From positions 558,001 through 622,000 of the forward strand of contig NZ_CP149817.1 of assembly GCF_037935975.1 (NCBI RefSeq): a stretch of DNA of 64,000 nucleotides, written 5' to 3'. The notes beneath the pieces were generated by a model. The model ran no database searches and had not been told where the DNA came from. It saw nothing but the letters and a program-made list of their open reading frames with translations. This stretch comes from Teredinibacter turnerae. GTDB taxonomy: Bacteria; Pseudomonadota; Gammaproteobacteria; Pseudomonadales; Cellvibrionaceae. Position numbers and translations under genes: made by a program. This document shows, piece by piece, positions 53,996 through 63,716 of the stretch. The stretch's first letter is position 1. Every line of letters begins with the position of its first letter.

Positions 53996-55174
53996 ATGAG
54001 CGAATTTCACAAAAAGCTGGAGGCCCTCGCGGCCCAGCATGAAGAGCTAGTTAATCGGCGTAATCAGCCGCTAGCAACAAACAACGGTATTTTTCAACGC
54101 TGGCAGTTTCCGGTGGTGACTGCGGCCCATACGCCCTTGTTCTGGCGCTACGATTTTAATGAGTTAAGTAATCCGATGTTGCTCGAACGCCAGGGAATAA
54201 ACGCTGCGTTTAATCCCGGCGCGATGATGTTTAACGATAAACATATTCTCGTGGTGCGGGTGGAGGGCAACGATCGAAAATCGTTTTTTGCTATCGCCGA
54301 AAGCAGTAACGGCGTCGATAACTTTCGTTTTTGGGACTACCCGATTGAGATGCCGGAAACCGACGACCCGGACATCAATGTTTACGACATGCGTTTGACG
54401 CAGCATGAAGACGGTTGGATTTACGGTTTATTTTGCACTGAACGCAAAGACCAATCGCAACCGCAGGATACCTCTGCCGCTACCGCGCAATGTGGTATCG
54501 CCCGCACCCGTGATCTGGTTGCCTGGGAACGTTTGCCGGATTTAATTACCCACAGCGGGCAACAGCGCAACGTGGTGTTACACCCGGAATTTGTCGAGGG
54601 CAAGTACGCGTTTTATACCCGTCCGCAGGATGGCTTTATTAGTGTAGGTGGCGGCGGTGGAATTGGCTGGGGCTTGTGCGACGATATGACGCGTGCGGAA
54701 ATCACCAACGAGCGCATCGTCGACGAAAAAGCCTATCACACCATTAAAGAAGTCAAAAACGGCCAGGGGCCAACACCGATTAAAACGGCCGATGGCTGGC
54801 TGCATCTGGCGCACGGTGTTCGCAATACCGCGGCAGGTTTGCGCTATGTGCTCTATTTGTTTCTTACCGACAAAGACGCGCCCTGGCTGGTTACTCACGC
54901 ACCTGCGGGTTATTTAATTGCCCCTGAAGGTGAGGAGCGAGTTGGCGATGTTTCCAACGTGTGCTTCTGTAATGGCTGGACTCAGCGCGGCGAGGATATT
55001 TTTATTTATTACGCGTCGTCGGATACACGAATTCATGTGGCGACTACGAGTGTGCGCCAATTGCTGGATTACGTTAAAAATACGCCGCCGGACGGGTTGC
55101 GCTCTGCTGCGTCTGTGGCAACTCGCACTGCATTAATCCGTCAAAACCTGGAGCTGTTGCGCGGTGGAAACTGA
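53996..55174 (+). CDS. GH130 beta-1,4-mannosylglucose phosphorylase
   Basis: A 392-residue five-bladed propeller enzyme of GH130, most like subfamily 1 (4-O-beta-D-mannosyl-D-glucose phosphorylase, EC 2.4.1.281). Seen: INAAFNPGAMMFNDKHILVV, the DPDINVYDMRL segment holding the catalytic Asp, GPTPIKTADGWLHLAHGV, and DVSNVCFCNGW. It releases mannose-1-phosphate and glucose from Man-Glc. The start is ATG 53996 after AGGAAGC; the open frame further upstream overlaps the transporter gene and is not used. The next gene, cellobiose 2-epimerase, overlaps its stop by 11 bases and makes its substrate. No signal peptide, so cytoplasmic. Confidence 0.92.
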   Translation: MSEFHKKLEALAAQHEELVNRRNQPLATNNGIFQRWQFPVVTAAHTPLFWRYDFNELSNPMLLERQGINAAFNPGAMMFNDKHILVVRVEGNDRKSFFAIAESSNGVDNFRFWDYPIEMPETDDPDINVYDMRLTQHEDGWIYGLFCTERKDQSQPQDTSAATAQCGIARTRDLVAWERLPDLITHSGQQRNVVLHPEFVEGKYAFYTRPQDGFISVGGGGGIGWGLCDDMTRAEITNERIVDEKAYHTIKEVKNGQGPTPIKTADGWLHLAHGVRNTAAGLRYVLYLFLTDKDAPWLVTHAPAGYLIAPEGEERVGDVSNVCFCNGWTQRGEDIFIYYASSDTRIHVATTSVRQLLDYVKNTPPDGLRSAASVATRTALIRQNLELLRGGN

Positions 55175-56441
55175 AACGGATACCCGCGAGCAGTTAATTC
55201 TCCTACAGAATAATTGTGCTAACGAATTAGCGCATCTGGTTAGCTGGTGGGCGAACAATGTGGTGGGCGATGGCAATTTTTCTGGTGAGATCAACAGCCA
55301 GGGGCTTCCCCAGCACCAAGCTGGTAAAGGCGGTATTTACGGTTCGCGCTTACTCTGGTTTTTTAGTGAAGTGGCAATACTGGGTAGAGATTCTTTAGCG
55401 CCTGCATCAGGACCGACGTCCGGGCTCGCATCTGCAAAGGTATCTGCACAGGCGCTCTACCAGTATTTTAGCCACCATTTTATTGATCCGGAATACGGCG
55501 GTGTTGTTTGGGAATTGCATGCAAACGGTGAGCTTCGCGACGGGCGCAAGCAAATATATGCGCAGGCATTTGCTATTTACTGTCTCAGTGCCTATTACCG
55601 ATTAACCTCGGATGAGGATGCGTTAGCACAGGCGTTGACGATTTATGAGCTGGTGGAAGAATTTGCGCTGGATCGCGCCCACGGTGGATATTTCGAAGCG
55701 TTTAGTCGCGAGTGGCGTGAGCTCGACGATATCCGTTTAAGCGAAAAAGATTTAGCCAGCCCCAAAACCATGAACACGCATTTGCATTTACTGGAGGCGT
55801 ATACGGGTTTACTGCGCGCACTCAGGCAGGCCGGGTCGCCAGCGCTACAGAAGGTTGCAACGAGTGTTCAGCAATTGCTCGAACTCTATGTTTCCCGTGT
55901 GTATAACTCGAGTTCCAGGCACGTTCATATGTTTATGAATACTCATTGGGAAGATGAAAGCCTGGCGTTCAGTTACGGTCACGATATAGAAAGCAGTTGG
56001 TTGCTGTGGGAAGCCGCTGATGTGCTGGGGGACGATGCGCTAAAGCAATCTTACCGGCACGATGTTATTGCGCTGGCTGAAACCTGCTTAGCCCAAGCGC
56101 GCGCAACCGATGGCTCGCTTTACGACGTGTTCGATAAACAGCGCCAGTTGAACATTCCGGAGCGAGTATGGTGGGTTCAGGCGGAGGCCATGGTGGGCTT
56201 TTTTAATGCGTGGCAATTAACAGGGCAACAAAAATACCTGGATGCCGTGTTTTCCCTGTGGCGATATTTGGAAGCGGAATTTATTACCCCGGGCAGTGAA
56301 TGGCCCTGGCTCGCACGCAGTGATCAGGGGGCAGGTTATCGCGCCTATCTGGCGGGCTTTTGGAAGGGGCCGTATCACAACGGTCGTGCGCTGATGGAAT
56401 TAATTTCTCGGATTAATTCGGTATTGAATGCCGACTGTTAG
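55164..56441 (+). CDS. Cellobiose 2-epimerase (AGE family)
   Basis: A 425-residue (alpha/alpha)6-barrel enzyme of the N-acylglucosamine 2-epimerase family, matching cellobiose 2-epimerases (EC 5.1.3.11). Typical catalytic-site parts are KTMNTHLHLLEAYTGLLRA, FSYGHDIESSWLLWEAA and RVWWVQAEAMVGF. It turns mannobiose into Man-Glc for the GH130 enzyme. The start is GTG 55164 inside the end of the GH130 gene (11-base overlap), a tightly coupled pair. It has no signal peptide. The gene is complete with a normal length (usual about 390-420). Confidence 0.92.
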   Translation: METETDTREQLILLQNNCANELAHLVSWWANNVVGDGNFSGEINSQGLPQHQAGKGGIYGSRLLWFFSEVAILGRDSLAPASGPTSGLASAKVSAQALYQYFSHHFIDPEYGGVVWELHANGELRDGRKQIYAQAFAIYCLSAYYRLTSDEDALAQALTIYELVEEFALDRAHGGYFEAFSREWRELDDIRLSEKDLASPKTMNTHLHLLEAYTGLLRALRQAGSPALQKVATSVQQLLELYVSRVYNSSSRHVHMFMNTHWEDESLAFSYGHDIESSWLLWEAADVLGDDALKQSYRHDVIALAETCLAQARATDGSLYDVFDKQRQLNIPERVWWVQAEAMVGFFNAWQLTGQQKYLDAVFSLWRYLEAEFITPGSEWPWLARSDQGAGYRAYLAGFWKGPYHNGRALMELISRINSVLNADC

Positions 56442-56937
56442 CTCGGTAGTGAACATTGCAACGTTAACCGGTGGTACACGAAGGCACCGCCATTACCCGA
56501 AGAGCGTGCAATTGAAGAGAGGGAGTCATCTAAATAGATAGGGCTTTCAATTTGATCGTCGGGTTAACAGGTGTGCGGTGTGGTAATTAATAGGTTAACC
56601 GCGTGGTTAAAAGGTTAAAAGCGTATAAAAATTGCACGTGACGCTGGACAATTAAGCAATTCTGTACCAATATCGTATTTAATATAATAAATATAGATAA
56701 CTTAATAAGTTAACTGTGGATGTTAGGATGCGCCGCTGCGCGACCTTGGGCTTAGGTTCTTTGGGCTCAGGTTTTAGGAGCTGTACAGCCTATGGTCGTT
56801 GGCATTCAGCAACTAACTAAATAATATAAATAAAGTAACTTTTTCAGCGCTATTAAATTTTTTAAGTTCTACGGGTAGGTAGCTACCCGCTACCTCAAGT
56901 ATCGACAACATAACAATAAGCAACGAGGGGTCGGATT
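56442..56937. promoter_or_regulatory. Promoter region of the GH26/TonB receptor genes
   Basis: About 500 AT-rich bases. They hold a perfect 13-base palindrome AACTTAATAAGTT at 56699-56711, whose core ACTTAATAAG matches the site before the transporter gene. Several GGTTAA(C/A) repeats occur around 56590-56620. CGAGGGG at 56922-56928 is the ribosome-binding site of the GH26 gene. Confidence 0.55.
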
Positions 56938-59900
56938 ATGTTCACGGGTTTTTATTGGCGAATGCTGGCGATCTGCTGCCTGTCAGTTATAACCGCGGTT
57001 GGTTTAAGCGGCTGCGGCGGCAGTGTCGAGCAGAGCGCTATCGACAACAGCGATCAATCCTATCAAGTGGAAGAACGCCCTTTGGGCATTATTGCGGGTG
57101 AGTCGTTAGAAATTCCCCTCGGCGAAAGTGCAACACTGAGCGGTCGGATTGTGGGTTATCCGCGCGATGGGCTGAGTGTGCGGTGGGTGCAAACGTCGGG
57201 GCCGGAAGTCGAATTGACTGGCGACACTAGCTGGAACAGCAACACAATCGCTTTTACTACGCCGACAACCACGGACGACGGTGTGTTGACCTACCGTTTT
57301 GAAATTCAAGGAGTCGACGCTGACGGTGTGGTCGCGACCGATGCCGACGGCAATGACCTGCGCGCAAATGCGAGTGTCGTAGCGTTTGATCCAGCACGGG
57401 CATTAACCTTTGAAGCGGAAGACCAAGAAGTCGCCACGCTTACGGGTGGGGCAAGTCTGGTGCATCCAGGTGATGACCAATTTATCAGTGGTGCTTCTGG
57501 CGATGCCATGACCGCAGACTTGACGCCGGGCCAAGGCGTTGATTTTCGTTTTGTGGTCGCGTCGGAAAATGCGGGTTTTTACGCATTGACCTTGCGCTAC
57601 GGTATAGGCCTTGGCTACGGCGGTAAAAATGCAATTGTCACGGTAAACGATGTTCCCACCGAAGTGGTGCTCTCGGTAGAAGGGCAAATAGCCGAAATAA
57701 AAGTCGGTACTTTTAAATTCGCCGCAGGCGAGCATCATATTCGCGTTGCCGATGGTTGGAATTATTACCGCCTCGACAGCCTGCTGTTATTTCCCGCCGC
57801 AGCGCCACCCATTCCGCTGGCCGTGCCACCAGCACCTATCAACGCGCAGGCGTCACAAGCCGCTATCGATCTTAAAACCTATTTAACTGAAACCTATACC
57901 AAGGGCATTTTATCGGGTCAGCAAAGTGCGATTTACGACGGTAGTAATGCCCTGGAAGAGCACGCTTACATTGAAGCAGAGGGGGGTAAAACTCCTGCAA
58001 TCTATGCATTTGACTACATGGATTACAGTGCGAGCCGCGCTGCGCGTGGAACCTTGAATACCGGCCTCACTGAAGCCGCGTTGCAAGTGCGTGAGAGTGG
58101 GGCAATCCTTTCTGCCAGCTGGCATTGGAATGCGCCGCTCGATTTGTTGGATACCGACGAGCAGCCTTGGTACAAAGGGTTTTACAGCGCAGCCACCAAT
58201 TTCGATTTAAGCAAAGCGCTCACCGAAGACAGCAGTGCAGAACATGCCGCGTTAATGGCCGATTTACGCATTATTGCCGATGAATTAACAACGCTGCGCG
58301 ACGCCGACGTGCCTCTGCTCTGGCGACCATTGCACGAAGCAGAGGGAGAATGGTTTTGGTGGGGCGCGTATGGCCCGGAAAATTTTAAGGCGCTCTGGCA
58401 TTTAATGTACGCCTATTTCACTCAGGAACGTGAGCTGAACAATTTGCTCTGGGTGTATTCGGCAACAGGGGAGCTTTCCAGTGATTGGTACCCCGGTGAC
58501 GCCTATGTGGATATTGTCGGATTTGATGGCTACGACAGCAGTGCTAACGGCGAAGATGCAATTTTCAAATCTCAGTGGGACTCCTTGCTTACCAGGTTCA
58601 ACGGTAAAAAACTGATTGCGCTGACTGAAACCGGCTATGTTCCTGACGTGGAAGCTATGGCCGCTGCCGATGTGTGGTGGTCTTATTTCTCAACCTGGAG
58701 TAGTGGTGATGGCTGGGGACCGCAATTCAGCCATCATACTGCTGCGCGCTATAACGCGGCGGTAACGGTAAATGCTGGAGATCTGCCAGCAAAAGTTTCC
58801 GGGGGCGTTGGGCCGACAACGCCAGGGGTGTTTGCGAGTTTTGATGATGCGGCTTTATTTAATGCACAGGTGAACTGGTCCGATGCCGTAGCGGCAGGTG
58901 TGGCTGTTCAATCCCAGTGGGTGGGCGGTGGCTTTCGTGCGCTGCGCGCAAACCTGGATCTTCCCGCCGCCGGGCAAGCTTTGGGCGAAACGCCCACTAG
59001 TGTGATCGTGCAAACCTGGGAGCCACAAAGTAGCGAGGGCATGCAGGCTCTGGAATTAATCGCTAATGCACAAAATGCGGGAGATTCGGTCACCGCGAAA
59101 CTATGGGCAAAAGATGCCAGCGGCAACTGGAAAGACACGGGCGCTCAGGCCATCGCAAACGGTGGTGTTTCCCTCGTATTGGATCTTACCGGCAGCGAAT
59201 TCGATTTCTCCAGTATCACCAGCTTTGGTGTGCAATTCGAAAATTTTGATGCGGCCAGTACGGCGGCGGAATTTTTTATTGACGAAATTCTGCTGCGCGA
59301 TGCGGAGGGCGAGGAAAAGGCGATCACCCGGTTTGAGCAGAGCGCTGGATTTGTCGGTCAACTGGATTGGCGCGAACACGCGGGTTACGGCATCAGCAAT
59401 CGCTGGGCAGCAGAAGGTGTACACAGTTTGGGTTTTACCTTTAGCCCGGCACAAAAAAGCGATTGGGGGGAATACCCCAATGCAGTACTGCAGCTCTATC
59501 CTGAGGGTGGCGTCGATGTCAGTAGCGTGCAAACACTGTCGATTGCGGTGCACACAGGTATCGGCGGCGACGGCGTAACTGGCAAGCTGTGGATCAAAGA
59601 CGCTGCAGGCAATTGGCTGGACAGCGGGGCGGTAGACGTGAGCGATACGCAAGTGTTGAGTATTGATATCAGTAGTATCGATACGCTCTCAGGCTTCGGC
59701 GTGCAATTTGAGAACTTCTCGCTCTCGGCGTCAACGGTCGAAGTCTTTATCGACAAGGTCTCTTTGGACGATAGCAAATACGAAAGTTTTGAAGAACTCG
59801 GCGAGTGGGAAGCTCAAGCCGATTGGCAGCCCATTGCCGCCGCCGAAATTCAACAAAATACTGGCGAACAAAGCACGCGAGCATTGGTGCTGCGTATGGA

Positions 59901-60246
59901 CGCGTCGCAAAAAACTGATTGGGCGGAAAACCCCAGCGTGGTACTGCAAACCTACCCGCAAATTAATGTGCGGGATATCGCTGAGTTACAGGTGTGGGTA
60001 AACAGCCGCGGTGCAGGTTCGGGCGTTACCGCTAAATTATTTGTTAAGCATGGCGAAAATTGGACATGGGTGAATGCCGAACCTGTGGTGATTCCGGCAG
60101 GTGGGGCGACCCTGACGCTGGACGTGCGCGACTACAGCGTAATTGCTGGTTGGGGGGTGCAGTTCGAGGCGTTCGATACCAGCGCAACCCAGGCTGAATT
60201 TGTTGTTGATAGCGTGGTGTTTACCGCAACAGAGGAATCCGAATAA
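56938..60246 (+). CDS. Multidomain surface lipoprotein GH26 beta-mannanase
   Basis: A 1102-residue lipoprotein; lipobox GLSGC with Cys26. Domains in order: a PKD/REJ-like beta domain (about 50-150, VRWVQTSGPEVELTG), a CBM35/CBM6-like module (about 155-285, FEAEDQEVATLTG, VADGWNYYRLDSLLLFP), the GH26 barrel (about 300-620), with acid/base E467 in RPLHEAEGEWFWWG and nucleophile E564 in ALTETGY, then three related beta-sandwich modules of about 150 residues each (about 632-790, 793-945, 948-1098). The modules share FGVQFENF, VTAKLW(I)KDA-NW and a final VEVFIDKV-type strand, and resemble mannan-binding CBM23/27-like modules. It should cut beta-1,4-mannan at the cell surface, releasing mannobiose or longer oligomers. 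The TonB receptor gene follows after a terminator-like hairpin. Confidence 0.9.
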   Translation: MFTGFYWRMLAICCLSVITAVGLSGCGGSVEQSAIDNSDQSYQVEERPLGIIAGESLEIPLGESATLSGRIVGYPRDGLSVRWVQTSGPEVELTGDTSWNSNTIAFTTPTTTDDGVLTYRFEIQGVDADGVVATDADGNDLRANASVVAFDPARALTFEAEDQEVATLTGGASLVHPGDDQFISGASGDAMTADLTPGQGVDFRFVVASENAGFYALTLRYGIGLGYGGKNAIVTVNDVPTEVVLSVEGQIAEIKVGTFKFAAGEHHIRVADGWNYYRLDSLLLFPAAAPPIPLAVPPAPINAQASQAAIDLKTYLTETYTKGILSGQQSAIYDGSNALEEHAYIEAEGGKTPAIYAFDYMDYSASRAARGTLNTGLTEAALQVRESGAILSASWHWNAPLDLLDTDEQPWYKGFYSAATNFDLSKALTEDSSAEHAALMADLRIIADELTTLRDADVPLLWRPLHEAEGEWFWWGAYGPENFKALWHLMYAYFTQERELNNLLWVYSATGELSSDWYPGDAYVDIVGFDGYDSSANGEDAIFKSQWDSLLTRFNGKKLIALTETGYVPDVEAMAAADVWWSYFSTWSSGDGWGPQFSHHTAARYNAAVTVNAGDLPAKVSGGVGPTTPGVFASFDDAALFNAQVNWSDAVAAGVAVQSQWVGGGFRALRANLDLPAAGQALGETPTSVIVQTWEPQSSEGMQALELIANAQNAGDSVTAKLWAKDASGNWKDTGAQAIANGGVSLVLDLTGSEFDFSSITSFGVQFENFDAASTAAEFFIDEILLRDAEGEEKAITRFEQSAGFVGQLDWREHAGYGISNRWAAEGVHSLGFTFSPAQKSDWGEYPNAVLQLYPEGGVDVSSVQTLSIAVHTGIGGDGVTGKLWIKDAAGNWLDSGAVDVSDTQVLSIDISSIDTLSGFGVQFENFSLSASTVEVFIDKVSLDDSKYESFEELGEWEAQADWQPIAAAEIQQNTGEQSTRALVLRMDASQKTDWAENPSVVLQTYPQINVRDIAELQVWVNSRGAGSGVTAKLFVKHGENWTWVNAEPVVIPAGGATLTLDVRDYSVIAGWGVQFEAFDTSATQAEFVVDSVVFTATEESE

Positions 60247-60284
60247 AACGATTTCAACCGCTTTGTCAGGAGTACGGTTGGGTG

Positions 60285-60307
60285 AGCGGGTTCGCCCGCT
60301 TTTTTTC
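60285..60307 (+). terminator. Rho-independent terminator after the GH26 gene
   Basis: AGCGGG, TTCG tetraloop and CCCGCT form a 6-bp GC-rich stem at 60285-60300, followed by a run of seven T. It lies 38 bases past the GH26 stop and 64 before the TonB receptor start. It may attenuate rather than fully separate the two genes. Confidence 0.8.
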
Positions 60308-60371
60308 TTCGACTGCCTGCTCGGGCCTGAGCCCCGAGATACGACTATAAAATAATAACAGGATCAACACG

Positions 60372-63300
60372 ATGAACATCACAAGCCAATTATTTCGTCG
60401 CAATGCGTTATACGTATTTATCTCCGCAGCTGCTAGCGCGGCGCCTTCCCATGCACAAGACACCAATCGCCCAGAAACCAGCGATCTTGCGCGGGAGAGC
60501 AGCACAAAACAGGTTGTTGAAGAAGTCATCGTAACCGGCGTGCGCGCGGCAATAGAGCAGAGTCAGGATATTAAGCGCACCAGCTCGAATATTGTCGATG
60601 CAATTACCGCTACCGACATCGGAAAGTTGCCGGATGCCACTATCACCGATTCGCTGCAGCGAATTCCCGGAATTCAAGTTGTTCGTTCTGGTGGTGAAGG
60701 TGCCCGCGTGAATGTTCGTGGCAATGGTAATGTGATGACCACGTTAAATGGCGAGCAGATGATTTCAGCCGGCGCCATCACCAATGTGCAACCGGATTTT
60801 GCTGATATTCCAGCAACCATGGTGAGCGGCATCACCGTATTAAAGTCGCCAACGGCGAGCACGGCTGTGGGGGGGATTACGGGTACTATTGATATTCAAA
60901 CCCATCGCCCGCTGACCATGGACCCGGGTACCACGCTTTCTGGTAAAGCAGAATTATCGCAGGGTTCTTACACCCAGGAAAATGACCCATCGGTTGCGTT
61001 TTTTGCCGCGCATAATTTCGATAATCGTATTGCTGCCAGTCTAAATTTAAGTTATTCGGACAGCAATCTAGCTGACTATACCGTGGGTTCTACCGGGGAA
61101 GACTGGGGATTTGTCGCCAATGAAAATGCAAACTTCGCGTTGGGTGACGCCGGTGTAGACGCCAATCGTGATGATCTTCATGCGGTGCAGGATAGTACCA
61201 GCGGACTCTATGCGGTCGGCGGATCGCCAGCAGATGCGTATTACGCATTTCAGGGGCATGAGGCGACCAATAAAATTATTAACCGGGAGCGAACGGGTGT
61301 TAACGGAAGCGTCGAGTGGGCGCTTACCGATGCGGTTAAGCTGACGGGCGATGTGTTTTATACGGACATGGATGAGCATCAGTATGAAGCCAGTTTTGTT
61401 GCCAGCCAATCCTGGCAGGGTGTTACTGGATGGTTCGACCTGCAGCCCGGGGGCGCTACGGAACACGAAATGATTCGGGTGGACGGTGATGAGTACACTG
61501 TGGTAGATGGGGCGAATTTCGCGAGCGTGCAGGATGCTATCTGGCAGTCACGACGCAACATGAGCCATACCGAAACCAACTGGATTCAAAAGCAGGCATT
61601 AAATACCAACCTGCAATTAGCGTTCGACAACGGCGGCCCGCTGACTGCGAGTGTGCGTTACATTCATGGCGAAGGCAAAGAGGACAGCGAGCTCGGCGTG
61701 ACGGACGGTTATATGAATAATGGCAGCCAGGGCGGAGCATCAGTTAAAGGTCCCGGTGGCGTGGAGTTGGGCCCGGCGAATCCCTGGGGATACGCGGGTG
61801 TGCCCGGCTACGGATATCAGTTATCGGTCGACGACGTAACCGGTGCGGAAACCTGGGAAAAGCAGACCGCAGATTACATGGTGATTCCCGTAGGTATAAA
61901 TTATCGTGCTGGCCAACAAAATTGGAACCTGCCACTTTTCACAAGTGAAGGCGCGACTCTGTACAACGAAAATGGCGAGCACGCGCTCAGCACCGACGCG
62001 CAATCTACATTGTATGTGGATGACGGCACAGGCAACCGTATTGCCTATGATGGTGCGCCGGAAGTTATGGGTACTAATGTGGACCGCTACAGCCTCACAT
62101 CGACAAATTACAGTGGCTATTACCGCTTTGCCGAGCTGGATGCGGCGCGCTTAGATGCAAGCTATACATTCGAATTTAATCATTTGCGCAGCGTGGATTT
62201 CGGTGTTCGTGCAGCAACGCGCGATGTAAAACAGGATACCTGGGTAGGGGTGGGCATGCATACGAACGGCTATGCGGATCCATTCGTTGCACGCTGGAAA
62301 GACCCAAACACGCAAGCCCCGCTCACCGGCGAAAGTTACATTGATACCATTGCATTTAGTGACCCACGCCTTGCGGGCATGGTAACCGAAATTACTGATT
62401 TACAAGGCGTGACGGGTGTCGACAGCTTTTGGACAATAGATCCGAAAGCCATGGATAACCCTACCCGGTTTCATGAGCAGGTCTATGGTAATCAAGCGAA
62501 ACTCGCCGATCCTTCGTTGACCTACAACTACAAAGAAACAACAACCAACTATTATTTCCAGGCAAATTTTGCCGGAGACATTGCTGCCAGCAGTATGACC
62601 TATGCGGCCAATATTGGTGTACGCGTGGTCGACACTGAAATGGACATACAGCAAACTGAAATTGCAACGGCGGAATATTTTACGCTTGGCGGCCAACAGT
62701 TTTTACCCGGCCCGGGTGCGCCGGCGATTGCCGGTGGCCAACTCGAAACCAATCGTCAATACACTGACGTACTGCCCGTGGCAAACGCCAGTATCGATCT
62801 AACCCCGCGCCATAAGCTGCGTTTCGCCTACGCTAAAAATATGAGTAATCACAATGCAAACAGCCTGGCCGGGGGTGTTTCAGTGACCCGCCTTATTGGT
62901 TGTGACATCACAACCTCGAGTGGCGAAGCGGTTTTTTGTGCGGTAAATGCCAACGCCAACGGCAACCCGAATCTAGATCCGTGGCGTTCAACAAATATGG
63001 ACGTGAGTTGGGAATGGTATTTAACCGACCTGGCAATGGTAAACGTGGGGCTTTTCCAATATGAAATAGAAAGTTTTCCCGTACGCTCCACCTGGGAAGA
63101 TCCAAACATTGCCGATTCCGATGGCGTCGTACGCGGTTGGGATTTAGAAACGGATGCACTTACCGGGACCGTTACAACCACGGGGATGGTGAACGGCGAT
63201 GACGGTGGCACAATCGAAGGGCTTGAACTGGGTTATCAGCAGGAACTCAACGATCTTGTCGCCGACACGCCATTGGCCGGACTTGGTTGGCAATTAAATT

Positions 63301-63689
63301 ATACCTATTCACCCTCTGAGAGTGGGTTGCGTGATTACTACGGTAAAGAGCTGGCTATGCTCGACAACTCCGAACACCAGTACAATGCCGTGTTGTACTA
63401 CGAAAATTATAATTGGGAGGCACGCCTGGCCTACAACTGGCGCTCCGAACGGTTTATCAGTCAACGTACGGAATCTCCGGTGGTACTGGCGCGAATGGCA
63501 AAAGCGGTGGGCTATCTGGATGCATCTGTACGTTACTCGCCGTGGGAAAGTATCACCTTTTCGCTGCAGGCAACAAACCTGACCGAAGAGCATGCGGAAG
63601 AGTATTTGCAATGGCAGGATCTTGTCGATAAACGCTATTACAACGAACGGCGGATAACGCTGGGTGTGCAAATTCGAGAAGCGTTTTAA
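60372..63689 (+). CDS. TonB-dependent outer-membrane receptor for mannan oligosaccharides
   Basis: A 1105-residue TonB-dependent transporter. The signal peptide ends near ASAAPSHAQ. A TonB-box-like EEVIVTG (about 50-56) follows, then the plug (KRTSSNIVDAITATDIGKLP, DSLQRIPGIQVVRSGGEGAR, VNVRGNG), then the 22-strand barrel and a C-terminal strand ending in Phe (LGVQIREAF). The size and plug are typical of the large sugar receptors of Cellvibrionales, Xanthomonadales and Alteromonadales. It would import mannan oligosaccharides made by the GH26 enzyme. The substrate is inferred from neighbours. The ribosome-binding site is AACAGGATC. The alpha-galactosidase gene follows after 27 bases. Confidence 0.93.
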   Translation: MNITSQLFRRNALYVFISAAASAAPSHAQDTNRPETSDLARESSTKQVVEEVIVTGVRAAIEQSQDIKRTSSNIVDAITATDIGKLPDATITDSLQRIPGIQVVRSGGEGARVNVRGNGNVMTTLNGEQMISAGAITNVQPDFADIPATMVSGITVLKSPTASTAVGGITGTIDIQTHRPLTMDPGTTLSGKAELSQGSYTQENDPSVAFFAAHNFDNRIAASLNLSYSDSNLADYTVGSTGEDWGFVANENANFALGDAGVDANRDDLHAVQDSTSGLYAVGGSPADAYYAFQGHEATNKIINRERTGVNGSVEWALTDAVKLTGDVFYTDMDEHQYEASFVASQSWQGVTGWFDLQPGGATEHEMIRVDGDEYTVVDGANFASVQDAIWQSRRNMSHTETNWIQKQALNTNLQLAFDNGGPLTASVRYIHGEGKEDSELGVTDGYMNNGSQGGASVKGPGGVELGPANPWGYAGVPGYGYQLSVDDVTGAETWEKQTADYMVIPVGINYRAGQQNWNLPLFTSEGATLYNENGEHALSTDAQSTLYVDDGTGNRIAYDGAPEVMGTNVDRYSLTSTNYSGYYRFAELDAARLDASYTFEFNHLRSVDFGVRAATRDVKQDTWVGVGMHTNGYADPFVARWKDPNTQAPLTGESYIDTIAFSDPRLAGMVTEITDLQGVTGVDSFWTIDPKAMDNPTRFHEQVYGNQAKLADPSLTYNYKETTTNYYFQANFAGDIAASSMTYAANIGVRVVDTEMDIQQTEIATAEYFTLGGQQFLPGPGAPAIAGGQLETNRQYTDVLPVANASIDLTPRHKLRFAYAKNMSNHNANSLAGGVSVTRLIGCDITTSSGEAVFCAVNANANGNPNLDPWRSTNMDVSWEWYLTDLAMVNVGLFQYEIESFPVRSTWEDPNIADSDGVVRGWDLETDALTGTVTTTGMVNGDDGGTIEGLELGYQQELNDLVADTPLAGLGWQLNYTYSPSESGLRDYYGKELAMLDNSEHQYNAVLYYENYNWEARLAYNWRSERFISQRTESPVVLARMAKAVGYLDASVRYSPWESITFSLQATNLTEEHAEEYLQWQDLVDKRYYNERRITLGVQIREAF

Positions 63690-63716
63690 CCCTGCGATAT
63701 ACGAGCTATTTTGACT

